Source of the DNA: Eremophila alpestris peregrina
Lineage: Eukaryota; Chordata; Aves; Passeriformes; Alaudidae
Assembly (NCBI GenBank): GCA_009792885.1
Contig: WMCF01000007.1
Location: forward strand, 4,814,500-4,878,499
Length of the DNA: 64,000 nt
Direction of reading: 5' to 3'
Position 1 is the first letter of the stretch. Each line of letters begins with the position of its first letter. The translations under genes and the position numbers were made by a program. Below are positions 22,641 to 36,935 of this stretch, in pieces. The notes beneath the pieces are model-generated. The model saw only the letters and a program-made list of their open reading frames with translations. It was not told the DNA's origin and searched no databases.

Positions 22641-25600
22641 CGGTCTGGGACACGTACATGCTAGGGCTGTCACTGCCTTTGGAAAAGGACCATGTCATAG
22701 TTCCACAACGAGGACAATTACAGATCAGAGCCTTTGAACCCAGCGAGGCTCAAACGGCTGGCTTACTTCAAGAGAGAGCCCTTGCATTTCAACAGATTTC
22801 ACAAACTGCCGATAGTTATGGAGTCAGAGACCAAAGCTTTCTACAGGATGTTGATAATCCCGATTCAAAGTACAGTAAATAAAATTGACTGAGGTTGCAA
22901 TGCTCCGTTCCTAGCCCTGGCCATAAGTGATAAAGGAAAAAGAGCATTTGAATGCTGGAGGAGATATGAAATGCAGTAATTTCAAAATACTGTGTGTGGA
23001 GACAGACAGGTGTATGCATCTCTCTCACATGCACTGTATGCACACACCTACAAGGTATTCAGGTAGCCAAGCGGTGCAGATACAGGATGCACGGCCGGCA
23101 GCGGTGGGAGAAGTGCCAGGACACCGGGGGCTGTACAGGGAGTGGCACAGGGGAGTGGTTAGGGAGCTGTGTGCTCTCCAGCTCTACAGCAAATGGAGGG
23201 GGAACTTTTCTTCAGGTGCTGTGTGCCCTGAGGATTCTTTGTGGTAGCATCCCTGGATGTGCAGAGGACACCGAGCTAGCAAAGAGATAGGGAGTCCACC
23301 CTTGTGGGTGATGAGACCTCCTGTTGTGAAAAGGCTTTCCTTGCACTGAGAACATAATCACAAAACAATTTAGATTGGCAGATACCATGGATGTCAGCAA
23401 TCTACCACCTCCCCAAAAACGGCCTAGAAGGTGTCTGGTCCATCAGTGAAGTAGGAAAGGTCAAAGAAGAGGTCTGGGAAGCAAGACATAGGGTGCCAGG
23501 TAGGTCAGTAAAATCAAGCATCTCCTTCTAAACTTCTCTAGAAACAATCCCAACAGTAAGGAGAGGTCCAGAGTCATGTGGAGGGACACAGGTTCCCAGA
23601 GCAGCTGCAAAAGAGAAACAAGGAAGGTCCTACTCGCATAGCTGATACTCCCGGATACTTCCAGAGGAGACTGATATCCATGAAGCCACAGTGGAATGAG
23701 AATGAGGGATATGAGACACCTGGCTTCAAATTAGCATGTTGACTGAATAGATGTGCAGGGAAAGGAAATAATCAGCAAGACATGGTAGTGACAGACTACA
23801 GCTTATGTAGGAGGGTTAGACTAGGCTGTGGCTATAGTAAAAGGGTCTATGAACTCCATGACAAAAGAAACAGCAAAATCAGCAAACTCCAATAACAAAA
23901 GCCAAATTTCCACAGACTTTAGGCCTAAGTAGGATAACAGTAGGTATTAGTGCCCTCTGACCAGGTTGGAGATGGTTCTTAAGGCCAGGTTGGATTAGAG
24001 AGGGGTAAACTGACTGAAAGTGACAAATTTCTAACCAACTTGTTCCCACTCAGAAATAAGATCTAACAGTTACAATAACTCATGGAAGAATTGGTTCAGC
24101 ACTCAAAAACTGTCCCAAAGCTGGTGGAAGATGGCAGGATGAAATGCAAAGAACAGAATGGGGAGGGCTGCAACATGCCTCCTGACAATTGCTCTGGTCC
24201 ATGCCAAACAGAAACATCATGGATCCAGAGAAGAGCAACAAACATAAAGAAAAATATGGAGCCACCCTGATGTTAGGGTGATTCGAGGATTTAAGTGGCC
24301 AAGATTATACAGGATGGAAAAGTGATAACACAAAACAGCCAGACCAGAGAGAATAATGAGTAGAGAGGAGTAGGGGTAGATTATTTGCTTTCTTTTCTAA
24401 TATAAGAACTAGAGAGCATTGAGTGAAACTAGTAGGTGGCCAATTTAAAGCAAACAGAAGGAGATGGATCTTCATGCAGCAGGTAATTAAACAGTAGGAC
24501 ATCCTCCTTTGAGGTGCCAGTAGTTCACAGGGGATCCCAAAAAAGCACCTGTACTCATTTACAGGAGAAAAAAGATTCCACAAGGTCTGTTAAATGTAAA
24601 AACACCAACTCTGCCTTGAGCAGCCCCCAAAGCCACAAATTTCTAGGGGCTAGAAGCCCTTTGGTACCCTTCAAAAAGTCCTGAATAGAAATGCCTGCAA
24701 ATGGTTCAGGAATGCTACTCCAACACCTCCCTCCAAGCAAAGACTAGAGTGACTTGGGCTGGCTTTTGCAGCTATACTCAGTCAGTAGCTGTTATTTTTT
24801 CTAGTATGTGCTTTTGATTTGTTTGCAGAATGGAATGTGAAAAATACTGTAGTTTATGTATCAGTAAATATTGTGTAGAAAAAATACCACCATTTTCATA
24901 ATTTAATGTCTCATTCAGAGGAGACTATTCACAAAGTGGCATTGCTATGAATTACATTTGTTGGTTTTGGTCAAAGGAAACATTTGAGAAACACTAGCCA
25001 AGCCATTGGGCAGAATTTGCAGCTCGCTTCTGCCATTCCCTCCTACCACCTTCACCTGATCTCAGTGGAGCACATTCAAGGATCCTGATGCATTCTGTGC
25101 ATTGACAAAGGCCTTTCTCTCCACATCTCCTAGCACCACAAAATCAGAAGTTATAGCAGAAGTTAAATCTTCTCACGTGATTCCTTTTTTTAATGCTGAA
25201 AGGTAATGGGATTGGGTAGTTTTTGTTTCCTAAACTTAAATTTCAGCAGTGACTAATTCCCTCCAAAAAGAGACTTTAACCTCTTGGGACTTTGCTGTTT
25301 CAGGAAGATGTGGCAGGTTTAAAATCAGAGAATTTAACCCAGAAGCATCACGTATCCACAGCTTTTCCTCTGCAGAACTGCCAAAGTTTACAACTTCCAT
25401 AGGGATCTGGCTACTGGAATCAGTTGTTTCCATTAGCATCCTGCCTTTCCTTCACAATTGAGTCTCTTTTCTAGCCTGGAGTTCATTTCTATGAGAAAAA
25501 AACCTTCAAACTGGGAACCCCTTAAGTTCCAAAAGGTAAATAAATATGCAATTTGCCGGCCACCTTTGTGGGGGTTTTTTATTTGCTTGTCTTCTTTTTG

Positions 25601-28600
25601 ATGTTTTAAGTTTAGTAATATTTTGGAAAGTTAAATAGCATTTATTACATTTTCCCTTTTTTTCTGCTTTTGTTGGGGGTTTTACCCTATCTTTATGTGG
25701 AGCTGACTGTACCATCATTTTGGTTCTTAAAATCACTGTCACAGGCATTGGGACTATTCATATGTAGAATTGGAGAAACTGAATTTTCTCATGGAGCTGG
25801 GACTCAAGCTTGCCTACTCACCTACAACTGACCTGTTTACTTTTTGATACATTAAAGTCGGAAAGCAAATTTACGTTACAGGCCAGTATCAACCAAATAA
25901 ATCAATCGCAAGAGTCTTATAATTCTTATTTTAATAGTATTACCCACATCTTCCTGAGTACCCACACCCATTTTTAATCATCATGCACAGTTAAATTTAT
26001 TTTCAATTTTAATTCGTTCTGTGAAAAATATTCTGATGCTGATGTAATCTTTTGCACTGATATTTTTAGATACTAGATAGTAATGACAGCTTATTAAAAA
26101 AGTCAAAACCAGACAAAAATGCATGAGATTTTTAGGGCTAAGAATTTAAATTGTTTGCATATTACTATAACACAAATAATCACCCAAAGTATTATGGAAA
26201 AGCATTGACTAACCTTTTATGAAGTTCTAATTAATTTGTCTTCTGAAATCAGTTTCGTTTGTTGGAGGGTTGGTTGGTTGGGGATTTTTTGTGTCATTAA
26301 TTTTGTGTGTATACTGTTGTAAATAAAAGGACTGTCTGGGCTTTGGGGTTTCTGCAGTGTTCTGAAAGTATTTATGCTCATGTTAAAATTCATAAAAACT
26401 AAAGCTTGTTGCTAGAACCCTGGAGATACAGCTGGGCCTCTTCTTCCTTACTCAGCCTCTGGATGGAAAAAAATTAACTCACTTAAGTCCCAACTGAGCC
26501 CTTAAGTAAAGGGACAGGAGCAATTCCTCTAGAGTAGGGAGAGCCTTCATTCATCTGAAGACAATGTGCACACAGGAGTGTGAATGGGGAAAGCCTCCCA
26601 CCCCTCCTTCTTTGCCTTCATTTAGTCCAGGTTCCTTAACTCAAACTTTCGGTGGTCCTTCCCCCTTTTTTCTCCGCTCCAATGGCTGCAGGGAGGTGTG
26701 TAGCTTGCACCTGCGGGATGCGGCCCCTGCCCGTTGCTGGCAGGGCACAGCTGTGTCATCTCCAGCCACGAAAGCCCGGGCTGAGCCCTCCTGGGCAGCT
26801 GCAGCAGGGAGCACGGACCGCAGCACCACCCCAGTGCCATTCACACAGCACAAAGAGGGAATTTCCTGAACATGTTTCAGAGCAAATCCACCCGTGGGAT
26901 ATTTCCTTTGGTTATGGCTGGGCTGTGCCAGCAGGGACTCCTACCTGTGAGAGGCTTAACAGGGTGTCTAAATTAGTGAGTACTTCTCAGCTCTCATATT
27001 CCAGCTGTGCTGTTCTTCTGATTGCTAAGAAATGAGATGGTGGCAGTATGGCTTTGTTTTTATTGGTAGTAATTAAGGTAACAATTACAGAAAACTGTTA
27101 CAGAAAAATCTATTTGGTCAGGCCAGATCTCTAAAGTGTAGCTTCTCTAAACTGCAAAACGAAACTTTTCTGTTGCAATTCAAAGCCTCTTATACTTTCA
27201 GGAAAGCCAAGTGTCTTCACAAAGGTGTTGTTTTATCCAGCCCGTAGCAAATTCAGTCAGAAAGAGCCAGATAAAACAATAACCTGTGACAGACATTATT
27301 CTACTGAGAAATTGTTATACCTTCCCAATCATATTGGTCTGGCTGCAGCAAGTGCTGCAGGAGTAAGAGGGAAGGTAGGTAGGAAGAACCTGTCTCCTGA
27401 GCCCAAACCAAATACATGACATAGAAGAACACTATTGAGGACTACAGTGCCTGTTCATGTTACTTGTCACTGCTTTTGTTTGGCTGCAGTACTTGAGCCC
27501 ATCGTTCTGCCAGCTCAGCTGCTGCACACAATTCACTTTATTTAATAGGAGAGAAAAAAGGGAACCAGGAATTTTCTTCTTGGCCCTTGCAGCAAAATTT
27601 AGGGACAAAAGAAGTCCTTTAAAAACACATGCAGCATCTTGGCATTTCAGGGCTGGAGGGGAGTTTGGCAGAGAAAGCCTGGGTGTGAGCCAGGCTGCTT
27701 CAGCAGATCACACCTGAAAGTGATCCTCCTTAGCCCTGCTTCAATAGAGTGTTTCACTGAAGTGGAAGATTTTATGGCAATTTTCCCAGTGAAACTGAGG
27801 TAGAATATAAAGATAAGTGCTATGTTGCCTATTGCCAACAATTGACAAAGCAGAACAAATATGTTTCTTCAGGATAATAATCAGATATTAAGAGCATAGC
27901 TTCATATTATATATAAACACATCCTTTGATTAATTAATTCAAAACTTATTTATTGTTGAATATAGCTCAATTGTCTTTGTAGAGGGGAAAGACGCTTTTC
28001 TCTTTCCACCTTCCTGTTTCTAGTGGATTTTCACACAAAAGGAGACTTTCCAGGGATATCTGCTGCAGAAATGTTCACCAGGCACATTGTCCCATCAACC
28101 ATTCTCCAAAGCAGATGATATTCTTCCTTAAATCCTGCCATGGTTCCATGGCTTTGTGAGGAGAAAAATTCCACCCCGTGATAGGAGTGTTTTCCTCCCC
28201 TCCAAAACTAGAGGACAGGAGGACAGGGAGACAACCCACCCACTGGACTTAGCCCAGACTGCACTGGGCATCCCCCAGATGTGCCCAGATGGGCAAAGCA
28301 GCATCCCAGCTCCCATCCCCACTTCTCGTGGTCCATGCTGGGCAGTGGGGGTTGTCAGGGACCATTGCCCATCTCAGAGGGAGAGAAGGAAGCAACAGCT
28401 GCTGGGATGTGGCCACCTCACTGACCTCTCAGTGGTGAAGGAGTCATAGGGGGTGCCAATAAGGGGGGTCCTCCTGAGGAGGTTTCCTGCTGACAAAACA
28501 GGAAATTCTCTGTGTGCCACCCAGCTTGTCTGACTCTGCAGCAGCCTCTTCTGCTACAGCTTTGGGAGGCTATTAAGTATAGCTCCAGCCTTTCCTCCTT

Positions 28601-31261
28601 GGTGCACTCTCCAGCTCATACTGCAACACCACCCAACGTGACCACAAAAAGAGATAAAAAAGAGGGACCCAATTATAAATAGCTAATTTAAGGCTTTTCT
28701 ATCTGAAACTAAAACAGTCGCTACAAGTTACAAATCCATTTCCAACTCACTACTGTCTTTAAAGCTTTATCTCTTTCATCTTTCCTAATAAATGTTTAAT
28801 TATTAACGAAAGAGTAAATTTTGGATAACAAGTCCTGGCTGCTGACTGCCTTCATGTATGTGGCCTGGCAACACTGATCTCCAGAGTGTTTCTCCATAAC
28901 CTCTGCACATCCAGCTGACTATCCTCTCAAAGCAAGAGCAGATGCAGCATCTCCAGGATGTACTGGACCAGCTGAAGCTGAGCTCCTCTGCTGCACCTTC
29001 AGTGCTGGCTTGTCAAGTCCAGCAGGTTAATTTTCTGAAAGGCAGCAGCTGGCCCTGCTGAGTTGTTTCTGGAGTGCACCTCATCCATGACTCATCTCTC
29101 CAGCAGCCCATCTTGCTGCACTTCTTTTCTGACAAGTCATTTCTGCCACTCTGGCCGTTGCCCTGCTCTCAGGTTTGCTAAGCCCATATAACTGAGGCTT
29201 TCAGAAGTGAGTGGATAATAGTGTCAGGGTCTGAACAAGAAACCTTTCATGACACAGTAAAAGCTGACATCAGTTTTAAGTCATCTCCTCCCAGAATCTT
29301 CCATTGCTACTGGTAGTTTGATAGGGTATTATGTGGCATATTTTTGAGGAAACTGCCTTGAGCTCTCCAGAGAACTGCTGTAATGCAGCTGGAAAAATGC
29401 TGAGTTGGTATCCAAGCTCAAGGGATCTCAAAACCATGGACAGGGCTGCTTTATCACTTTAAAAGAAAGAGGTTGTGGGAGGGTAGGGTGGAGAAAACTC
29501 CTGGCTATTAATAGAGAACATGAGTAGGAGCTTCATTTTGAATGGCTTCTTTAATTAGGGACGTGCAAGGCTCGTGGTGCACCCTACCTGCTGGCTTCCC
29601 AAGCACAGATCAGAGAGAGCAGACAGATAAAAGACCATTACTGTGCAGGGGAGTTTTAAATAGGCTGAGCTAAAATGCCCAAATTAAAAAATTAATAAAT
29701 AAGGAGATCAATCAATCTTGATCTTCAGAGGGACTGTCTCTTAAGGCAGGCTAGTGGAGTCAGTGCCAGCACAGACTCAGGAAATTTACGTTACGTTCCC
29801 ACTCTTACCTGCCTGCTGTGAGTTTTCCTCATCACTTTTATTTCTCTCAGACTATGTGGATGATAAGTTCCCAGAGATAAAAGCTGTCTCTTCTTACACA
29901 GTGTTACAGTGTCTGGTACAAAAGTGTCTCTCTGTCTCAGGAACCCTGCTCTTGTACAGTGCTGCAAGAAATAATATTGCTTTGTATTGTGGTTCTCTGG
30001 TAGCGCAATTAATTTGTGCTTGTGTTTTTACTATTTCAAATAAATCAACAACAATCAGAAGCAACAATTTAGGCATTTTTAAGCTAAGAGAAAGCTTGCT
30101 TCCTTAGTTCTGTAAGTCATGGCATGACACCTGGACCCATGAACCCAACTGGATTTCAGCAGTACATTATGATAGTGGGACTATTTAGAAATACATAACT
30201 CAGGTGCTTGTGGTCACTATTTGCACCTTGCTTTCAGTAATTACATGTGGGGTGGCAAATCCTCTTTCTGATGAAAGGAGCACTCCACAGGTATGCTTGT
30301 TATGATGCTTATAAGCAGTAACCAACCCTGCAGGAAAGTTTTAGTGTGCAGATACCAAAAGCAGAGGCAAGAGTAAACAGCTACCAGGCAGAGGCAGTGC
30401 TCCTTCTTTCACAGTAAAGTAGTTCCATGGGAATGCTGACTCACCTGCTCCCTGTATAACAGAGGTGGAAAAAAAGCAATTATGTATAATTCCACTGCAT
30501 TTATTTTCCTCCTGCACTGCCATTTCACTGATGGGGTGGATCTGGCTGAAGAGTCAAGAGTTTTCTTTATGGGAAAGCCTTATAAAATTATACCTTGGGC
30601 TAGATACATGGAAGTCTGATAAGCAGATGTTAATAGTTCCCAATCAGCTTCAAAGGAAAGGTAGTGTTTCACTGCTTGGCAAGCCAAATCTTAATGCACA
30701 TCAACCTGTTGTAAATAGTTTGTGGAATAGTTGCAGAGAACATTTACACAGAAGCTGTTAACAGATCTGCTGGTAGTGTTAGTGCAGGCTTCCCCACTCT
30801 TCTCCAACTGAACTGTGTATTTAAGGTTTTCATCACATTTTCTCCATTTTCTTCCCAGCCTGGGGAATCTTCTTCTCCTTGAAAGAAGAACATTTCAGCT
30901 CATCTGCAAGTACAGCTGGTGCTGCTCCATGACCAGTTGTCCAAAGCAGAGTGATTTTTAGCACCTGGCACTCTCTGCAGCAGATTTCACTTCACCAGTT
31001 GAGAAGTCACAGCCTGTCCAGTCAATGCCTTCTTTCCCTTGGCCAGAGCCATATACCAGAGCATTAAATTGTTTCATCTGCAAAAGGGAGCAGGCATGGA
31101 AGATAGCTCTGAGAAAAGCTTCACTACATGGCCTATCATCACATCTGATTACTCTTGTAACTCAAGAACTTCAGCTATACTGTCCCTCAACTTGACAGCA
31201 CAGCTAAACTGTAACATCAGCCAGAACCAATCAAGATACATTATTGTTTTTTTCTCCTTAA
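22641..31261. other. Intergenic region, IRF2 promoter to CR1 copy
   Basis: No exon, RNA gene or recognisable protein fragment seen on either strand, apart from a probable ancient CR1 remnant (about 23.93-24.6 kb). The open frames are short and low in protein character. This is the upstream flank of IRF2, so it may hold enhancers, which cannot be read from one sequence. Confidence 0.6.
23930..24600 (+). mobile_element. Ancient CR1-type LINE remnant (tentative)
   Basis: A degraded plus-strand text resembles the 3' part of old amniote CR1/L3-type LINEs: a GATCCAGAGAAGAGCAACAA segment near 24.22 kb, then CTAGTAGGTGGCCAATTTAAA, CAAACAGAAGGAGATGG, a GTAATTAAACAGTAGGACAT segment and GATTCCACAAGGTC. 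The order fits a LINE reverse-transcriptase C-terminus plus 3' UTR, but divergence is high and both limits are approximate. Confidence 0.5.
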
Positions 31262-31880
31262 GTCACAGGGTCTGGATTCATAAAATCAGTAGAATGGCTT
31301 GGGTTGGAAGGGACCTTAAAGTTCATCTATTCTAACACCCTTGCCATGGGCGGGGACCCCTTTCATTAGACCAGATTGCTCAGAGGCCTATCCAATCTGT
31401 TCTTGAACACTTCAGGGGATGGAGCATCCACAACTGCTTAGGGCAACCTGTGCCAGTGCCTCACCACCCTCACTGTAAATAACTTCTTCATATCATCTGA
31501 TCTAAACCTGCCCCCTCTTTCAGTCTGAAGCCATTCCCTCCTATCCTGTCACTACGTGTCTTTGTAAAAAGTCTCTCTCCATCTGTCCTGTAGGAACCCT
31601 TCAGGTACTGGAAGGCCTCAGTTAGGTCACCCTGAAGCCTTCTCTTCTCCAGGCTGAGCAACCTCAATTCTCTCAGCCTTTCCTCGTAGGAGAAGTGCTC
31701 CATCCCTCCAAACACCCTGATGGCTCCCCTATAGATTCACTCCAACAGGTCCATGTCCTTCCTGTGCTGAGGACCCCAGAGTTGGACTCGATACCCCACG
31801 TGGAGTCTCACCAGAGTGGAATAGAGGGGCGGAGTGACCTCCCCTGACCTGCTGGCCACACACTTTTGATGCAGTAGTTG
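31262..31880 (-). mobile_element. CR1 LINE, 5'-truncated 3' end
   Basis: The low-coordinate end has the CR1 3' terminus in reverse complement (AGAATGGCTTGGGTTGGAAG, then GACCTTAAAGTTCATCTA). It is followed by AGGGATGG-like, CACCACCCTCACTGTAAA and TGAGCAACCTCAATTCTCTCAGCC stretches and the CCAGAGTTGGACTCGATACCCC block of the reverse-transcriptase C-terminus. It is the best-preserved CR1 in the intergenic region, about 0.6 kb, and truncated at its 5' end as usual for CR1. Confidence 0.9.
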
Positions 31881-34800
31881 TGGTAGTCCTGATGAGCTGA
31901 AGGCATAAGGAAGGTAAAAAAGACAGGTTGCTCAAAATACCCCTTTTCCCACTTTGTTCATGGTTCTGGTGAAAGCATGACCTCTCCTTAAAAGTCCAGT
32001 GCTCTTCAGATCCTCATTTCCCACTTTGTGCCAAAACATCAGTGCTGCTGCTTGCACACTAAGGCTGGTTATTTTGCTAACTTAAAGGAAATGCCCAAAG
32101 GGCAAAACCCACAGAGCTTGGAGGGCTCATTAAGTGTCCGTTATCACAGGACTGCTGTCCACCTGCCTTTGTTATTCCATGATTGTGGAAAATTGGGAGT
32201 CGTGGATGCACAGCCCCCACCTACCTGACCTGACATGGCTGTCTGGATTTCACCAGACCAAAGCCAGCTAATCTCTGCTGGAAGTTAAATTTCTGTAAGA
32301 CAGCAGGGCTTGATGCACTGCCAGGTACCACTGCAGTCAGTGAGGGCAGGCAGGTAAAACCTCAGGTAATGGCTCTCCTCGCTGCCCAACACTGTGCCAA
32401 TGAGGCTGGCAGGGCTGCCTGTGCCTTAAAACACCTTTACCCCCATCCCCCCCTTCACCCCCCAGCCCCCACTCAGGATCTCACTTTATCTCAATAGATC
32501 TGAGTTTCAGTTTTCCCATTTCCCAACCAAAATCCCCATGAGACCTCAGTGAGTTGAGGAGTTTGGCTGTGGCTGTGCTACTGCCTGCCATATATGCCTC
32601 TGAGATGTGGAGCAAAATCAGCCTGGAGATGGGAGGCACCTGCAATGCTGTTGACTTATGCCTGCAATCAGTGTTTGGAGTGTTTTGCAATATTTTTCAA
32701 GATGGCAAAACAAACGATCCTCTGTTTTAAAAAGGAGGTAAATGGTGAACTCCACTACAGATACCTTATCTCTTGCAGTTATGGAGTGATCAGGACACAG
32801 TTGAAAGAAGGAGACTGAGGTAGAGGAAGCTTGCCTTTATATTTTTACAGTTTTTCAGCTCTTATCTTTGGGTTGCAGAGGTTCGTGGCATTTTGCTCCA
32901 ATCTTTTGCAGGGCCCTTGCCCAGAAATATCTCATTGCTCAGTGCCACATCTACACGTATATCCATGCTGGAGTCTCATGTCCCATCTTAAGTGTGATAC
33001 CAACATGGTTTTTTCCCTTGCTATCATAATTCAACTGCAGGTCTTATTCCAAGGGATGTGGCTTGGAGCCCAAATCCAGAGTAAGGCCAATGAGTGAACT
33101 GGCTCCCAGCAAATCTCCCCAAAGCTTCATACTTGTAACCTAAATGCAAGGGAGTGGCAAGTTTAGTGGGGTAATTATCAGTCCTGTGATATGTGGATTC
33201 TTTTAAAATGACCACCATCATTAAAATGAAGGAACTGTAGAAGGTCACAATGTCTTTGCACTGCTTTCACTCTGCTCAGCTGCACACAGGTTTCAGCACC
33301 CTGTTAGTCTCTGGGCCACTGTCGGTGCCTGTAATGATCAGTGCAAGAACAAATCACCCCCAGCAGCTGTCACTCAGCTTCTCCCTGGTGAAGAAACATG
33401 CACAGGAGTCATTTGCCACAGCCACCCAAAATCCCTGATGAGAGCTCAGCCCTTCATATGTGTGGCATGAAAGGAACATAAACAGGAAGCATAAAGCCAC
33501 AGGAAATTTGACAACTGAAGTTTCTCTGTTCATAGGGTTTGGGTTTTTTTCTAGTTCTATTGTTATGTCTTATGTCTATAAAGAGTGTTTAATTTCTCAC
33601 TCTGTTTAGACCTTGGGTAAGAAACATATCCAGGGTATTATCCCTTTAGGCTGTGGATTGCTTTTTGTTCTGTCTCCTGTAGTGTTTCAACCTGGTAATA
33701 CCAAGCTCTAAAGGTTCATGCCAGGGGATGCTGAAATCCAGCCATAGGGACACAGCTTCAGCCAGAACTTGATACAGAAGACTGTATCAATGGAAATATT
33801 GTATTGATTTAAATGGGTTTGTAGAGCTTGGCACCTGTGGATGTTGCTGCTGTCACTTGTGCATGCACTCAGTTGTCAGTAGTAAGACAGGCTTCAGTTG
33901 CAAGTGTGTTTCAGTCACTAGGACAAGGCACATAACTACTATTTTTTTTAAGTAAGAGGGGAAAAGGTATATGCTTTCTAGCACTCTTTTTAATCATTCA
34001 CAACACTACTTTTTCTGCTTCCCTCAGCAAAATTCTCCAATCTATGAATTTTATAGATGAGCTGTTTTATTCCCCAATACTCCAACATTCAGCAGTGAAT
34101 GAGGAACACTCCATACTTTTCTCCTCCTTTTGTCCTGACTCACCTCTCCTCAGGGATTTCTTCATTCACAGACACAAACTCCATTCCGTCCCATGTGCTG
34201 CTGATCCATTATCCTGTCAATCTGAAAACCAGGTTGTACTCAGAGGCAGGAGAGAGTGAAATCTGAAGCTTCCAGGTCAGTCCGTCCTGAATAATCTCTC
34301 TCTATTGGTCTGCCTGCACTGTCAGCTGGCAGGGAAGCAGCACAGGGAGACCTCAGCACCTTTCCAAAGGTGGGGCAGCCTGTGATGGACACCAGCAGAG
34401 CTCACCTTCCCTACACCCTTGCCTGCAGAGGAAGGCAGGCAGGGCACCCTCACAGCTACAACAACTCCTGCTCAAGAGCTCCTCATCTTGGCCACTGCCA
34501 GTGCTTTGCTGGGCCTCCTGCAGGTGGTCCTCCCACGGACACCTTCCTGGAGGTGGCTGTTCTGTTCCCAGCCCACCACTGGTCATTGCTCTACTCCTCT
34601 TGCATCTCTCTGCTGCTTCATTGTTCTCTTCCAGACACTTTGGGGTTTTTTTTTTGACATAGCTTGTCTGTTTTCAAGGCTTTTCCTGGACCCCATGCCC
34701 ACCAAAGCCATCCTTGCCACACCGCCCAGCAAGTGCTCCTCCACTTTCCTTCCTGCTGCCACCCCCATTTGGATGATGCTCTAGAGCAGAATCCTGCAAA

Positions 34801-34947
34801 GGTCCTGGCATCTCTCAATATACTCCTTAAAATCTTCTGTACTAACTTTAGAAAAACCTACAGCAGGTCTCTTTTTACACTGCCTGGCATTATTTCCTTG
34901 CCTCCTTTTCAGCCCCATTGGTCCTGTCTGCTGCTTCCTTTGCTTGT
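31881..34947. other. Intergenic sequence without recognised genes
   Basis: Unique-looking, moderately GC-rich DNA with only short open frames of no protein character. No RNA gene or repeat family was recognised apart from C-rich runs near 32.44-32.47 kb. Confidence 0.5.
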
Positions 34948-35100
34948 GAAGTCACAGAATCTGTAATCATTTAGGGTGGAAATTTCAAGATCATCAAATC
35001 CAATTCTTGACTGATTACCATCTTGTCAACTAGATCATGGCACTAAACACCATGTCGAATCTTTTCTTGAACACCTCCAGGGATGACAACTCCAAAGTTG
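34948..35100 (-). mobile_element. CR1 LINE 3' fragment
   Basis: The reverse-complement CR1 3' end is seen as GTCACAGAATCTGTAATCA, TTTAGGGTGGAAATTTCAAG, ATCATCAAATCCAATTCTTG and CACCTCCAGGGATGAC. It is short and more diverged than the copy at 31.3 kb. Confidence 0.75.
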
Positions 35101-36625
35101 AAGAGTTTGAACTGGATGACTCCAAAGTTTGAGGCTGCAAAGTTTGAGGCTTCCTTTCTGGGGAGCTTTCCTTAACTCTCTGAAACAGCACAGGTCTGGC
35201 AACAACTGCTGCTCAAACTCATGGCTGATAAAATCAGCTGCTCCTGGGTCTGTTTTGTACCCATCTCACAAGGCTGGACACGACTCTCAGCCAGAGCAGG
35301 TGCCTCAGGCTGCTGGGTCACTCACAGCTTGCACTTCTCCCCTACCTCCTTTTCCCTCTGTTTCTGCCAAGTTCCATTAAATGCTACCACCTGAACACAA
35401 CGAGCACTGATTGTTTACCTTGAGGTTTTTACTTCTAAGATTTAGGGCATTCCCTTACTTTTGGGTTTTGCTGGCTTAGTCTTTTTTATTGCAGGTTATT
35501 GTTGTGTTTTAATTCTGAGGTAAGCCTGGCCCATGCCTGGACTGGGATCCTTCACAGTGACTGTCCTTCCTTCTTAATTTTCTCTGCTCCCTGGCCTGTT
35601 CCCCCTTGTCCCTCACCCCCAGTTTTGTAAGCCAGGTTGCTTCCTCTTTTCCCCTCTCAGTGGGGCCATTTTTGGAGTATTTTTTTAGCACTTCCCTTTT
35701 TCAGACTTGTTGTGCAGCCACAGATGACGGAGGTATAACATCTTGAGCAGACACTGGAGTAACACTCTGCTTCCAACTGCCTGAGGCAGAACATTTTAAT
35801 CTCATCAACAACTGCACAAACTATTTATAATCAGCTCTCTGATTACATTCCTGAGGTCAACATCCAAATTAAAAGACTCGGTGTAGCTGATACACTGCAG
35901 CAAAGCCGCCTCCTCCCTCCCAGAGTTTCCTGGAGCTGCTGGTCAGTAGTTCAAGGCTGCAGTCAGAGGTGACACCCCCTGACCTCCTGCTCAGGTCTCC
36001 CACCTCACTGCTGCCCTTCTTGCTTCCCCTGCCCTCCCCCTGCCTCCCACAGTGGTACCTTTGGGAAATGCTGATCAAAATGTGCCTGTGTCGAGATGGC
36101 CCAGCAGGTAAGGCCTGCATTCCATATTCCCCAGCAGGATCTCCCCAGCTCACCCAGCCCGTGTCTGGCCCTGAGGTGATACAGCCCTTGCAGCACCCAG
36201 CTGGTGGCACAGATTCCATTGCTTGCCCTGCTGTTGTCCCTCCCTGCTGCTCAGGCTGTTGTTCTGTCATCCCACAGAGCCAGGTCACTTTGAGCAGCTA
36301 AGGCACCTGTTCATTTCAGTATGACCAAAGCCCCACTCTTCATTTGTGACTTACTTAGAAAAGTGAGTGCCACCCTTTGGGCTTCCCTACAGAAGCTGGA
36401 GACGTGTGGGCCACCAAGCCCTGAGCACCACTAGCACTTAGAGGTGCTAGTCTACAAGGAAGCCCCACTAGAGCAGGTTGGTGGCCAAGGGAAGCTTATA
36501 CATCACATGCAGGCGTAAAAAATGGGAACTAGTGAAAGGGGTGGAAGAGTCTGGTTTTCATTTTGCCTTTGGATGTGGGTTGGTTACCCTGGTGGAGGGA
36601 AGGCTTTGGGATGACCTTACTGCAG
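35101..36625. other. Intergenic sequence without recognised genes
   Basis: No exon or known repeat seen. A short tandem of an ACTCCAAAGTT-like phrase occurs at about 35090-35150. Open frames on both strands near 35.9-36.3 kb overlap each other and resemble nothing known. Confidence 0.45.
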
Positions 36626-36935
36626 CCACTTAATACCTGAGGGGTTCTAAAAAAGCTGAAGAGGGACTTTTTACAAGGGGATGCAGTAACAGGACAAGGG
36701 AAAGTGGCTTCAAACTGAAAGAGTGTAAATTTAGATTAGATAATAGGAAGGAAATTTCTTGTTGCCCAGAGAAGTTGTGGATGTGCCATCCCAGGAAGTG
36801 TTCAAGGCCAGGTTGGATGGGGCTTTGAGCAATGTAGTCTGATGAAAGGTGACCAGGCCTGTGGCAGGGAGTGTTGAAACTCAATGGCCTCTAAGGTCCC
36901 TTCCAATCCAAAACATTTTGTGAGTCTGTGCTTTC
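36626..36935 (+). mobile_element. CR1 LINE 3' fragment
   Basis: Sense CR1 text on the plus strand: AAGCTGAAGAGGGACTTTTT, GGCTTCAAACTGAAAGAG, TTAGATTAGATAATAGGAAG, AAGTTGTGGATGTGCCATCC, TTCAAGGCCAGGTTGGATGG and TGGCCTCTAAGGTCCCTTCC, ending near the expected 3' terminus. The opposite-strand open frame at 36630-36884 is its shadow. Confidence 0.9.

Noticed and set aside
31488..31715. Minus-strand frame with LINE-like protein text
   Set aside because: Remnant of the CR1 reverse-transcriptase end, truncated and not a host gene.
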